From Candidatus Iainarchaeum sp. (GTDB lineage: Archaea; Iainarchaeota; Iainarchaeia; Iainarchaeales; JAFCCW01): a stretch of 64,000 nt of DNA. Both the position numbers and the translations under genes were made by a program. The stretch's first letter is position 1; each line of letters begins with the position of its first letter. Below are positions 49,486 to 59,391 of the stretch, piece by piece. The stretch is from NCBI GenBank assembly GCA_017609985.1, contig JAFCCW010000010.1, forward strand, positions 1 to 64,000. Reading direction: 5' to 3'. A model generated the notes under the pieces. It worked only from the letters and a program-made list of their open reading frames with translations, was not told the DNA's origin and searched no databases.

Positions 49486-50217
49486 TCAGATAACAAAAAC
49501 AACAATTAACAAAATCAGGAACAGAATAAGTGTCTGAAGCCGAAAATCTTTTTTGATTCTTTCAATAATTCCTGAGCCAGACAAGTTTTTATTCTGGCTT
49601 GCTGTTTTTTCTCCAGCTATCTTTACTACGTCTCCGCCATACTCTATCCATTTTTTTGGGTCACAAAGCTCTTGCAGGGTTTCCCTTGCAAGCTCTGCAT
49701 ATCCTTTTTCTTTTTCAGGAATGCTTTCAAGACCAAAAATCTGTCCTGTTGAGGCATTCAGAACAAGGCTTGTTTTATTGCTTTCAACATCTGCCAGGAT
49801 ATGCCATTCTGGAAAGTAAACAAGCTTAATAGATGAAAGAATTATGTCTTCTTTTTCACATTTGTTTTCAGAAGCAAGCTTTGCTTTTGCAATTTTTTCA
49901 ACACTCTCTTGTTCCAGAAAAGTTTTCTTTAATGTAAAATCAGTTTCTTCAATGCTGTTGGTAAGGGAATCTGAAAATTTTTCAATTTCTTCTCCAAGTT
50001 CTTCACTAAAACTTCGGGTAACTGCATTAAGTGCAATAATTCCGTGAACTTCTTTTTCTTTAAAAATGTCAAAGTGAATAAGATAGAATGGAGTTAGAAC
50101 AAGTTCTTGTTCTTCAATTTGGAACAATTTTTTTGTTTTTTCAATGTTTTCTGAAACAGTGTTCCTTGCTTCCTCTCGAGAAATAGATATCGGGAGTGAA
50201 GGATTTCCAAGGAACAC
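49486..50217 (-). CDS. Tail-anchored membrane protein downstream of sepF
   Basis: 243 aa; ISREEARNTVSENI and LVLNASTGQIFGLE segments are PepSY-like; C-terminal TM. Confidence 0.78.
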   Translation of the reverse strand: MFLGNPSLPISISREEARNTVSENIEKTKKLFQIEEQELVLTPFYLIHFDIFKEKEVHGIIALNAVTRSFSEELGEEIEKFSDSLTNSIEETDFTLKKTFLEQESVEKIAKAKLASENKCEKEDIILSSIKLVYFPEWHILADVESNKTSLVLNASTGQIFGLESIPEKEKGYAELARETLQELCDPKKWIEYGGDVVKIAGEKTASQNKNLSGSGIIERIKKDFRLQTLILFLILLIVVFVI

Positions 50218-50232
50218 TTTTCAGCCCTCTAG

Positions 50233-50592
50233 TCATTGATCTTCTTTTTTCTTAATGATTTTAACCTTGCTTGGAGTAATCAAGACTCTGTCCTGTGAAA
50301 TCCTTGCAATGTCTCCGTCAATTCCTTCTATTCCAGTTTTTATTTCGCTTACAAGCTCTTTCAGCTTTATTGCGTTTCTTTTTGACAAAAACTCTATGTT
50401 CAGCAGAATAATGTTTCCTGCCTTTGTTTCATTCAAAACCAGTGCAACATCTTCTTGTTTTTCAAGAGTAAGAGGCTTTACAAAAGCATCTGCGTCCTCG
50501 TAAAGTGTTTCATCTTCTACGTCTAGATTGTTTAAAAAATCCTCAATATCTATTCCTTCTTCTTTTTTCAAAACCTTGTCCAAAAAAGCCAT
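50233..50592 (-). CDS. sepF: Cell division protein SepF
   Basis: FVKPLTLEKQEDVALVLNETKAGNIILLNIEFLSKRNAIKLKELVSEIK...GIDGDIARISQDRVLITPSKVKI. Confidence 0.9.
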   Translation of the reverse strand: MAFLDKVLKKEEGIDIEDFLNNLDVEDETLYEDADAFVKPLTLEKQEDVALVLNETKAGNIILLNIEFLSKRNAIKLKELVSEIKTGIEGIDGDIARISQDRVLITPSKVKIIKKKEDQ

Positions 50593-50740
50593 CGAAAAAC
50601 CACCCCGTCCTGTAAAAAGACCTTTCTAAGTAATTCCCCCAATTACAGTTTTTAATTATATTGTTGGATTTTTCTGGTTTTTCCTGTTATTGTTTTCAAA
50701 TTGGGCGGGTTTTTAATTAACTTCCGGTAATAATAGTTCT

Positions 50741-51958
50741 ATGGCTAACATTTTTGAAGAAGCTCTTTCAAAAAAAACAGTCTTTTGTGACAGGGACATA
50801 ATGACTCCGCACTATGCTCCAAAGAAGCTTCCGTTCAGAGAAAACCAGATTTCTGAAATGACTTCAACTCTCTCTGTTTTAATTGAATCAAAGAGAGCAG
50901 ACAATCTTTTCATTTATGGCAAAACAGGAACTGGCAAGACTGTGAGCACAAAGCATGTTCTTCAACAGCTTTGTGAGTATGCTGACCAGAAAAAAAAATC
51001 TGTAAGAAGCACTTATCTTAACTGCAGAAGCCACAACAGCAAGTACAAGATAATAATCAAGATTTTGAAGAGTTTTTTTCCAGACAAAGACTTTGTTGGT
51101 TACAGTGGAACATTTGTGTATGACAAGCTAATAGAGAACATTGAGGAAAGTCAAGCAAGTCTTGTTATTGCTCTTGATGAAATAGATAAAGTAAAAGATC
51201 TTGATGAAATGGTTTATGCTCTTACAAGATGCAATGACGACATGGACAAGGGTTCGATTTCTTTGGTTGGGATTTCAAACAATCTTTTCTTCAAAGACCG
51301 TCTTGATCCGAGAACAAGAAGCAGTCTTTGCGAAAAAGAACTTGTTTTTCCACCATATAATGCAGAAGAACTTTCAAAGATTCTTTCAGATCGTGTAAAA
51401 ACAGCTTTTAAGGAAGATGTGGTGGAGGAAAGTGCAATAAGCATTGCTTCAGCTATTGCTGCGCAGGAGTCAGGGGATGCAAGAACAGCAGTAATGCTGA
51501 TGTTGCGTGCTGGGGAAATTGCTGACAAAAAAGGTCTTGACAAGATTACTGATGTGGAGGTTAAGAGAGCAAAGCGCAAGGTTGAAGAAGAAATAATTTT
51601 CAACATGGTTTCTACTCTGCCTGAACAGCAACAGCTAGTGCTTTATGCCATTGCTCGTCTGACACTTCAAAGAAAAGGAATTAAAAGAATTTCACGAGTT
51701 GAAGAAGAACCAGTTCTTGTTTCAGGAGAAATCTATGATGAATATTCCCGAATTGCAAAAGAATTCAAGGGAGAAACTGTGAGCATGCGCTGGTGCCAGC
51801 AATACGTCAATGAACTCGAAATGTATGGCCTTATTGCAACAACTGAATCAGGCAAGGGATTCAGAGGAAACACTCGTCTAATAAAACTCGGATTTGATGC
51901 AAAAAAAATAAAGACAGCGATTGAGAAAGAAATAGGTTTTTCTTCACAATCTCTCTGA
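50741..51958 (+). CDS. cdc6: Orc1/Cdc6 replication initiator
   Basis: IYGKTGTGKTVS, LVIALDEIDKV, C-terminal winged helix. Confidence 0.95.
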   Translation: MANIFEEALSKKTVFCDRDIMTPHYAPKKLPFRENQISEMTSTLSVLIESKRADNLFIYGKTGTGKTVSTKHVLQQLCEYADQKKKSVRSTYLNCRSHNSKYKIIIKILKSFFPDKDFVGYSGTFVYDKLIENIEESQASLVIALDEIDKVKDLDEMVYALTRCNDDMDKGSISLVGISNNLFFKDRLDPRTRSSLCEKELVFPPYNAEELSKILSDRVKTAFKEDVVEESAISIASAIAAQESGDARTAVMLMLRAGEIADKKGLDKITDVEVKRAKRKVEEEIIFNMVSTLPEQQQLVLYAIARLTLQRKGIKRISRVEEEPVLVSGEIYDEYSRIAKEFKGETVSMRWCQQYVNELEMYGLIATTESGKGFRGNTRLIKLGFDAKKIKTAIEKEIGFSSQSL

Positions 51959-51997
51959 TTGTTGTACTCTTTGTGCTACACACAAACTCAAAATTAA

Positions 51998-54900
51998 TTA
52001 AACAAACTCAAAAAGCGAAGACTGCTTTTCTTTGTCGTCTACAAAAATTGAGTCAATCTCGCATTCAACAAGTTCTATTCTTTGTTTGAGATAGTCCCTC
52101 AAACCATAGTTATGTATAACTTTCTTTGCTATTTCCAGATATTTTCTTACTGAACCCTGTGCTATTGTCAGAATAAGATTTCCTTTCGGGCACCTAGTGC
52201 AGTTTCCTGTCAATGGAATTCTTCTATATTTTGAATTGCAGTTTGTGCACCTGAAGCTCTGTCTTGAAAAAGCTCTTGCGTTTCCAATAATGTCTGGAAA
52301 GAAATGGCTTGCTAAAACCCGTTCAATCGAGTCTTTGGTATCGACTGCTTCAATTTTTGTCTGCAATTCTGCTTGAGCAGTAATTTTGTCTTCCATGCTT
52401 CCCAGTTGAACATATTTGCTGTATTTTGGCCCTTCATCAAAAGCAGTGGTTTCATGAGTGTATCCTAATCCAGAGTATTGTTCTTCTTTTCCAAGGCGGT
52501 CGTGAACTTTTTCAATTCCTGCTATTGACGCAACAACTCCTTTCTTCATTGTTTCTTCATATAATTCCAGGGGATATTTCCAGCAGGTTTCCATGTCATA
52601 GACTTCATCATCAATTTCTGTTGGCTTAAGCATTACTGTGAAAACAAGCGGTGCATCCATTCTTCCTCCTCTTGACTCTGGCAGATAAGAATGTGAAAAA
52701 TTAAGCAGCCCATCCATTAACAGCATAATTGAATCTTGGTCGCCGTCAATATTTCTTCTTTTTGTTTGATGAAAGTATGGGTGAGCAAAGCAGGCTCTTG
52801 CCTTTGTGAATCCAAGAATTCGTCCAACAATTGCTGCTGAAGTATGGGGTGCTAGTCCAAGAACAAGCTGGCCTACAAGATCTGTTCTGGTTTTAAATCT
52901 GAAAAATGGTTCAAGAGAATAAAACTTTTCCAGTTCATCATCCACAAAGTTTGAAACCTTGACAAAAAAGTCTCCCGCTTCATCGTGAATAATTATGTCT
53001 TGCGGAAATATTTCAATTATCTGGTCTTCTCTTTCAATTCTTTCTCCGTGAATATCTTTTTCATAACCTAACTCTTTGACTTTTTCAAGACTTATCTTTA
53101 TTTCTTTTGGTTTAAAATGAGTTATCGGCGCATTAATGAGTTCGTATCTAATTGTACCGTCTCTGAAAATATTTATTCCATGCCTTGCTCTCAAAAGACC
53201 TTTTTCAATTGGTTCGCAAACTTTGTCTTTGTTAATTGTTCCTTTTACCCCCTTTACTAGTTCCGGCACAGTTATTCCAAGTTTCTTTGAAGCTCGACTA
53301 ACATATTCTTCCAATTCTATTTTTCTTTTGCTATGTGGTTTTGTTTCAGAACCACATTTTGTGCATTTTTCTCCAAAAACATGTTTTTCACACTTTGAAC
53401 ACATGTTTACTTTTTCACTTCTTTCTCCGCAAAAAGGACAGCTTGGAAAGCAGATAATTTTTTCACATTTTTTACAATAATAAGAAGTTATGTCCACTTC
53501 CAATCCCTTGGATCCCGCGGCTCTTTCCTTGTCAATTGCTTTGTTTATTGACCTTGTATTTCCTCCAAAAAGTCCTATTGGAAACAGAACATGTGGATTC
53601 CCAGTCATCTTTCTTGGAGTAGAAGCTTCTGGTCTTCCCATTCTTCCTCCAATAAAAGTTCCTGCTTTGTCAATTATCTTGAATTTTGAAACACTGTTAA
53701 CTAATTCCAGAGAATTTTCTCCACTCATTTTTTGCTCTGTCTTGTTTTCAAGTCCAAGGCTCGCAGTCAAAGCTCTTGCTATATCTTCTTCTATCACAAT
53801 CTTATCGTCAGTTACTCTGTGTGGGATTCCTGCTTTTTCAAGAGATTTTTTAGATTTTTCTTCTTTTTCAAATTCAATTGTTTCTCCTAAATTGCCTTTT
53901 TTTATTTCAGCGACAAGCTCTTTCAATTCATTTGCCTCGAGCAAGGAATAATAAAAAATATATCTTGGGTGGAGTGGAATTTCGTGTTTTTCTGACAAAT
54001 ATTCTGCTGTGCTCCAGTCAACTTCAAGTGGATTCTTTATTGCTTTTTCTTCCCTTTCGCCTCTTTCCTTTGCTTTTTTTTCAAGTTCCAAAGCCCACCA
54101 TTCTTCACAATAGCCTACTCGAACAAGAGGGTGAGCTGAGTGAATGAAATCTCCTACTGGTGCAAGAAGGTCTCCTAGGAACAAAATCTTTTCAACCCTG
54201 CTTCTTAACTCTATTGCCTGTGCAGCAGTTTCAATTCTTAGCACACTACCGTCATCAAGTCTTACAATTGGTCCGTCAATTGAAGAGCAGGCAGCCATCC
54301 CAGCTGCTTTTCCCGGTCTCTCTCCCTTTAATTGGGTTGAAACAGCAATAAATTCATTCAAAGCATACATTGTTGCCGGATGAATTGCTTCCCCCATTGT
54401 ACCCATGTTTCTTCCCCTTCCATATCTTAGTCTAAAACCACCTGGTCTTGAAGGATATGCAAGGATTGGCCTGCCAGCAGCAATTCCGTTCAAAAATTTG
54501 TCATTTGGGCTTATTTCAAGTTCTTGTGATTCAGATTTTCCAACTTTTATAATATCTTCAAGCCAGCTCCAGTCAAGTTCGAGCATTTTTGCATATTTCA
54601 TTATCTTTCTTGCCTTTAATGCAACACCCTCGCTTATCACAAGGCACATTCCTCCCCTTATCCTGTTTGTTGGAATTCTTGGAACATTTTTGTGAACTGC
54701 CACCTCTCTCTTTTCCGTTGGCTCTCCATTAATGCATACTTTGCATCCTTTTGCAATTTTTCTAACCTCTTCTTCAGAAAGCTTATACTGTCTTGAAACA
54801 ATTTCTTCATAAATACTGCATTCTTCAACATATCTTTCAATTTCTTCTTCTGTTGGCTTGTATCTATCCAAAGCCATTAATTCTCTAGCATAGTCTCCAA

Positions 54901-55396
54901 GGATAAGAGGAAGCACTGTTGCTGTTCCGCCCGCGGCTCTAATCGGTCCAGCATAATATATGTCAATATACTTGCTTCCATCAGGATTCTCGCTAATCTG
55001 AACTTTTGGCACTCCATCCAATGGAGCAACAACAACACCTTCTGTTGCAAGAACAAGCCCTGTTTTAATTCCCTGTTCAACTCTTTTTGAGTCATCAGGA
55101 ATAGAACACCATTTTTGTTCAATTATTTCCTTGAAAATTTGAAAAATTGTTTTGTCTCTGTCTCCATTGTGTTCTTCCAGAACAGTTCTGTATCTTTCCG
55201 CAAGTCCTTCTGGTCCAATAATTGTTTCTGCTCGGTCTGCAAGATCTGCCACAGGAGTTGTTTCAATATCAGTACTTATATCAAGTTCTTTTTGCTTTGA
55301 CTTTTTCGCGGTTTCAACTTGTTTTTTTACTTCTTCCCAGATGCTTTCATAATATTTTCTAACAACAGGGCTTGCCACAACCTCTATGCTATCCAT
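51998..55396 (-). CDS. polC: DNA polymerase II (PolD) large subunit DP2
   Basis: MDSIEVVASPVVRKYYESI; GPIRAAGGTA; DGDQDSIMLLMDGLLNFS; Zn-finger regions. Confidence 0.95.
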   Translation of the reverse strand: MDSIEVVASPVVRKYYESIWEEVKKQVETAKKSKQKELDISTDIETTPVADLADRAETIIGPEGLAERYRTVLEEHNGDRDKTIFQIFKEIIEQKWCSIPDDSKRVEQGIKTGLVLATEGVVVAPLDGVPKVQISENPDGSKYIDIYYAGPIRAAGGTATVLPLILGDYARELMALDRYKPTEEEIERYVEECSIYEEIVSRQYKLSEEEVRKIAKGCKVCINGEPTEKREVAVHKNVPRIPTNRIRGGMCLVISEGVALKARKIMKYAKMLELDWSWLEDIIKVGKSESQELEISPNDKFLNGIAAGRPILAYPSRPGGFRLRYGRGRNMGTMGEAIHPATMYALNEFIAVSTQLKGERPGKAAGMAACSSIDGPIVRLDDGSVLRIETAAQAIELRSRVEKILFLGDLLAPVGDFIHSAHPLVRVGYCEEWWALELEKKAKERGEREEKAIKNPLEVDWSTAEYLSEKHEIPLHPRYIFYYSLLEANELKELVAEIKKGNLGETIEFEKEEKSKKSLEKAGIPHRVTDDKIVIEEDIARALTASLGLENKTEQKMSGENSLELVNSVSKFKIIDKAGTFIGGRMGRPEASTPRKMTGNPHVLFPIGLFGGNTRSINKAIDKERAAGSKGLEVDITSYYCKKCEKIICFPSCPFCGERSEKVNMCSKCEKHVFGEKCTKCGSETKPHSKRKIELEEYVSRASKKLGITVPELVKGVKGTINKDKVCEPIEKGLLRARHGINIFRDGTIRYELINAPITHFKPKEIKISLEKVKELGYEKDIHGERIEREDQIIEIFPQDIIIHDEAGDFFVKVSNFVDDELEKFYSLEPFFRFKTRTDLVGQLVLGLAPHTSAAIVGRILGFTKARACFAHPYFHQTKRRNIDGDQDSIMLLMDGLLNFSHSYLPESRGGRMDAPLVFTVMLKPTEIDDEVYDMETCWKYPLELYEETMKKGVVASIAGIEKVHDRLGKEEQYSGLGYTHETTAFDEGPKYSKYVQLGSMEDKITAQAELQTKIEAVDTKDSIERVLASHFFPDIIGNARAFSRQSFRCTNCNSKYRRIPLTGNCTRCPKGNLILTIAQGSVRKYLEIAKKVIHNYGLRDYLKQRIELVECEIDSIFVDDKEKQSSLFEFV

Positions 55397-56827
55397 TGTC
55401 TTCACCCTTGTAAAAATTTCTTTCAAAAATATTTCTTGATTTTAGGTTAACCGTAATTGCGATTCCTGGAGTAGGGACGTGTCCTAATTTTTTTTGATAA
55501 TCTGTTCTTCCCTGAAAACAGCCATTGCTAATAGCAGTTGTTCCGCGATAAGAACCATAGTCTTTGTGATGCATGTCTCCCGACAGGAAAAAGTCTGGTT
55601 CTTCCTTAATTATCATAAAATCTTTTTTTTCCGGAACATAGGGCTGGTTTAATCCATAACTTGGCATTATATCTCGCTTCTTTAACAGTTCAATCATTGC
55701 CTTGCTTGGATTAGTTGGATTTAACCCAGTTATTGAAGCATACAGGTCATGATATGCTGCTCCGTGATAAACAAGCACTTTCAATCCCTCTATTTCAATC
55801 CAGCTTGGAGATCCAACCAAGTGAATATTTTTTGCTTTGTGAAGATCCGGCAAATACTTTTCTGAAACAGCTGGCTGGGGGTCAGCCCATCTTACTGCAT
55901 CGTGCTGTCCAGGATTTATTATTATTTGAATATGCTCTGGAATCTGCAGCATTAATTTTGAAAATTCTTCGTACTGGTCATAAATATCTTTGATGCTTAG
56001 TTCATCAAATTGTGATGGGTATATTCCCACTCCATCAACATTGTCTCCTGTTACAAACAGATATTTTATTTTTCCAACTAATTCTTTTTCTTTTTCTCAG
56101 AAATTGATGCAAAGGAAATATCTCTTTCAGCAGTCCTTGCTGTCTTGATTGTAAGATCTGGCCAGAGAATTTCTTTTGCTATTAACATTTCATTGCTAAG
56201 TTTGGTTGCTTTTACTCCAATCACGTCATCAAGCATTACATAGTCTGCCAGCCTGAACAACTGAGTTTCTTTTTGAGAAACAATCACAATACAGCTCGCA
56301 TCCAAGTCCTCTATTCTTATAGCAATATTTTCATTCTTTGTAACCCATTTTTCTGAAACCATTCCAATTACATCAACATCGTGTCTTACAGGAACACTTT
56401 TCAGCCGGTTCAATGGTTTTGGAGACAGAGTATGTCTTTTTTCAAGAATTTCTTTAAGCAATTTGTACTTGCTTCTAAACAGTTCCAAAAAATTTTCAAC
56501 AGTTCCCTCTGAACAGCTTTGCCCAGTTACATCGTATTCTGTCATGAGTCTAAGTCTTGATTCAACCTCTTTTGACTCTGGCTTGAAACTAGTGTTTCTT
56601 ACTTCCACAAGCGGGTTTTCTAGAGACCCTGCTATTTTTTTTCTGACAGTTTCTTCACTAACAAAGAGTTCATTTTCTTTAACAAGCTGGTCAATTATTT
56701 CTCTGAAGTTATTTTCCTTCAAAAGAGGTATAGCTTCTTTTGAGAGAAGAATATTGTGTTTCTCAGCATACTCTGTTATTTCTCTTGTCTTGTCTGATTC
56801 TTTACTTTCAGTTGTTGAAATGCTCAC
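55389..56827 (-). pseudogene. polB: PolD small subunit DP1, disrupted by frameshift and apparent internal deletion
   Basis: N-terminal ORF 56078-56827 ends ...WPDLTIKTARTAERDISFASISEKKKKN*; C-terminal part resumes in another frame as EKEKELVGKIKYLFVTGDNVDGVGIYPSQFDEL; SDIHVGS-type motif missing. Confidence 0.82.
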
Positions 56828-57111
56828 TTGAATTTCTCCTTTATTGCTTCAAGCTGGGAAATAAGATTCCAGATATCTGTTCTAGTATGCTGTGGCATGT
56901 TTATGTCATTGCTAATGTCGTCAAGAACATATATTGCGGTACTGAAGTTTACTCCGCCTTCTTCAAACTTCAAAACCTTTTCTTTTGCATCTTTAATGTT
57001 TTCTCTGATATTTCTTGGAACATTTCTGTCGTCTATCATTTCATCCATTATTTCAACTGCAGTTTCAATCAGTTTTTTTATTTCTTCAGTCATTTCGCTC
57101 ATTTTAGCCAA
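56824..57111 (-). CDS. UPF0147 family protein
   Basis: MDEMIDDRNVPRNIRENIKDAKEKVL...ISNDINMPQHTRTDIWNLISQLE. Confidence 0.92.
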   Translation of the reverse strand: MAKMSEMTEEIKKLIETAVEIMDEMIDDRNVPRNIRENIKDAKEKVLKFEEGGVNFSTAIYVLDDISNDINMPQHTRTDIWNLISQLEAIKEKFK

Positions 57112-57218
57112 CTCCGATTTGTTCTTTCATTTTCTTTCTCAGAAATTTTCTTTCCCAGAACAAAGTGTTAAGCAAACAGCTTAAGATTCGCTTAACCCAA
57201 TAAAGATATTTCCTGTAA

Positions 57219-58193
57219 TCATTTTAAATAAATCTGCTTGTCAATTTCTTCTTTAAGACTTGATTCGATTCCAACCCCGTCTTTCACTGTCTCGTTTCCA
57301 AGCAATTTCTTTGCTTTTTCAATTTCCTCTTTTGTCGCAATATCTGTTTTGTTAATGACAATAATTATTCTTGGACAAAGTTTTTTGACTTCTTTTAACA
57401 AAGAAACCTGGTCTTCAAGCGAATAACCACATCTCTGAGTTGGGTCTGCAATAAAAACAACAAAATTTGCTAAGTGCTTTAATGCAGTTATTGCTTTTTT
57501 TTCAATATTGTTTCTTTTATTGATTGGTCTGTCCAACAGCCCTGGAGTGTCAATCAGCTGAATTTTTCCCTGTTTTCCGTCAAAGTGTCCAACCAATATT
57601 CCCTTTGTAGTAAAGGGATAGCTTGCAATTTCCGGGTTTGAATCAGTTAGTCTTGAAAGAATCGTGCTTTTTCCAGTATTTGGATAACCTGCCAGAATCA
57701 CTGTTGGCAGAGAAAACTTTATTGAAGGCAGTTCCCTGAGTTTTTGTCCAGCACTGTTGTAAAATTCAATGCTTTTTTTCAAACTTTTTACTGCAGAGGC
57801 TGCTCTTCCAAAAAAGATTCTGCTTTCCTCTTTTCCTATTTTGTCGTCCTGTCGCTTGGATTTTACTTTTCTAATGTACAATTTCTTTAATTTTTCAATA
57901 ATTTTTCTGACCGAGCGCATTTGTGAAACGCTTTTTTTAAGATCTGGAATTGAAATAAGGATTTCAGCTAATTCTTTGTAAAAGGGATTCATGTCATCTA
58001 TTGTTGGCACCTGATTTTCTGCCTTTTCCAAAGTATCATTAATATAGCTTGAAAAAGTCTCTATTCTTCGCGCTTCCTTGCTTTTTTCTCTTTTAAATTT
58101 GTCTCTTTGAGATATCTTAAGAGATTCCTTTCTTGCTCTTCTAAGAGCGTTTTCAACAAGCTTTTCTGGAGCTTCAAGATAGTAGAGTTTCAT
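57219..58193 (-). CDS. NOG1-like GTPase
   Basis: VILAGYPNTGKSTILSRLT; IDTPGLLDRP; INKTD. Confidence 0.93.
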   Translation of the reverse strand: MKLYYLEAPEKLVENALRRARKESLKISQRDKFKREKSKEARRIETFSSYINDTLEKAENQVPTIDDMNPFYKELAEILISIPDLKKSVSQMRSVRKIIEKLKKLYIRKVKSKRQDDKIGKEESRIFFGRAASAVKSLKKSIEFYNSAGQKLRELPSIKFSLPTVILAGYPNTGKSTILSRLTDSNPEIASYPFTTKGILVGHFDGKQGKIQLIDTPGLLDRPINKRNNIEKKAITALKHLANFVVFIADPTQRCGYSLEDQVSLLKEVKKLCPRIIIVINKTDIATKEEIEKAKKLLGNETVKDGVGIESSLKEEIDKQIYLK

Positions 58194-58329
58194 ACAATCA
58201 CTTATCTATTTAATTCTTTCCCACTCCAATCAATTATGTTTCACTGTAATAACTATATATTAACCAAAGGGAGTATTTTAAAGGAGTATTTTTTAGTTTA
58301 TTTTATTTGAGTTTAAAGGAGTTTTTTGA

Positions 58330-59391
58330 ATGAATCTTGATTTTAACCTGTATTCTGGCAATTACAAGCGATTTCTCATAATTCCTGCAATTCTTTTCAT
58401 AGTTTTTGCTTTAATGATTTTTGTTTTTCCAGGCCTTGAACAAGGTCTTGATCTCAAAGGAGGAACACTTTTAGTAATCAAATCAGAAAAATCTGTCGAC
58501 AAAGCAGACATTGAAAAAGTTTTGAAAGACAATTTTGAACTTTCAAACCTGCTTGTAAGCACAACAGCTGGCGCAACAGGCTATGGCACAAACATTGAGT
58601 TTACTGAAAACAAGGTTTTGTCAGAAGCTGATTCCCTGCTTAAAGAAGCAATTGAATCAAACAGTAGGGACAAGGCAAACCAGGCTCTTGCTCTGGTTTC
58701 AGACTTTGCAGTGCCTGAAAAAGACTATGGGGAAAACAATCTTTTCTTTGAAGAAGCAATTCAGACTCTTGAACGTGCAAGAGAAGCTTCAAACCAAAAA
58801 ATGCAGTCTCTGCTTGTTGAAGAGCTTGGCATTGAGGGAGAAGTAGCTTTTCAAAGAAAAGAAATTGGTCCAGCTCTCGGAAAAACATTTTGGGAAACAG
58901 CTCTATGGGTTGGAGTAACTGCTGCAGTTCTTGTAATAATAGTTATTTTCTTTTTCTTTAGGGAAGTTGTGCCAAGCATTGCAGTAATTCTCTCCGCAGT
59001 TCTTGACATAAGCTGTGCTCTTGCTTTAATGGCTTTGTTCAGCATTCCTCTCTCGCTTTCAAGCATTCCTGCTTTGTTAATGCTTGTTGGTTACTCTGTT
59101 GACACAGACATAATGCTCACAACCCGTGTTCTGAAAAGAAAAGAGGGGACTGCTGTGGACAGAACAAGGGAATCAATGAAAACAGGTCTTACAATGACTT
59201 TTACAACTCTTGCTGCTCTCACAGCAATGATTGTGATTTCTTTCACGAGCCAAATGTTTGTAATTTTTGAAATAGCTGCTGTTCTATTATTCGGTCTTAT
59301 TGGAGATTTGCCAAGCACCTGGCTAATGAATGCTCCAATCCTTCTTTGGTATGCTGAAAAAAAGGAAAAAGCAAAAAAGAGCGTGGTTTAA
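58330..59391 (+). CDS. secF: Protein-export membrane protein SecF
   Basis: GLDLKGGTLLVIK; LMLVGYSVDTDIMLTTRVL; six TM. Confidence 0.9.
   Translation: MNLDFNLYSGNYKRFLIIPAILFIVFALMIFVFPGLEQGLDLKGGTLLVIKSEKSVDKADIEKVLKDNFELSNLLVSTTAGATGYGTNIEFTENKVLSEADSLLKEAIESNSRDKANQALALVSDFAVPEKDYGENNLFFEEAIQTLERAREASNQKMQSLLVEELGIEGEVAFQRKEIGPALGKTFWETALWVGVTAAVLVIIVIFFFFREVVPSIAVILSAVLDISCALALMALFSIPLSLSSIPALLMLVGYSVDTDIMLTTRVLKRKEGTAVDRTRESMKTGLTMTFTTLAALTAMIVISFTSQMFVIFEIAAVLLFGLIGDLPSTWLMNAPILLWYAEKKEKAKKSVV

Noticed and set aside
53490-53951. Long plus-strand ORF opposite PolD DP2
   Set aside because: Antisense shadow of an unmistakable conserved gene.
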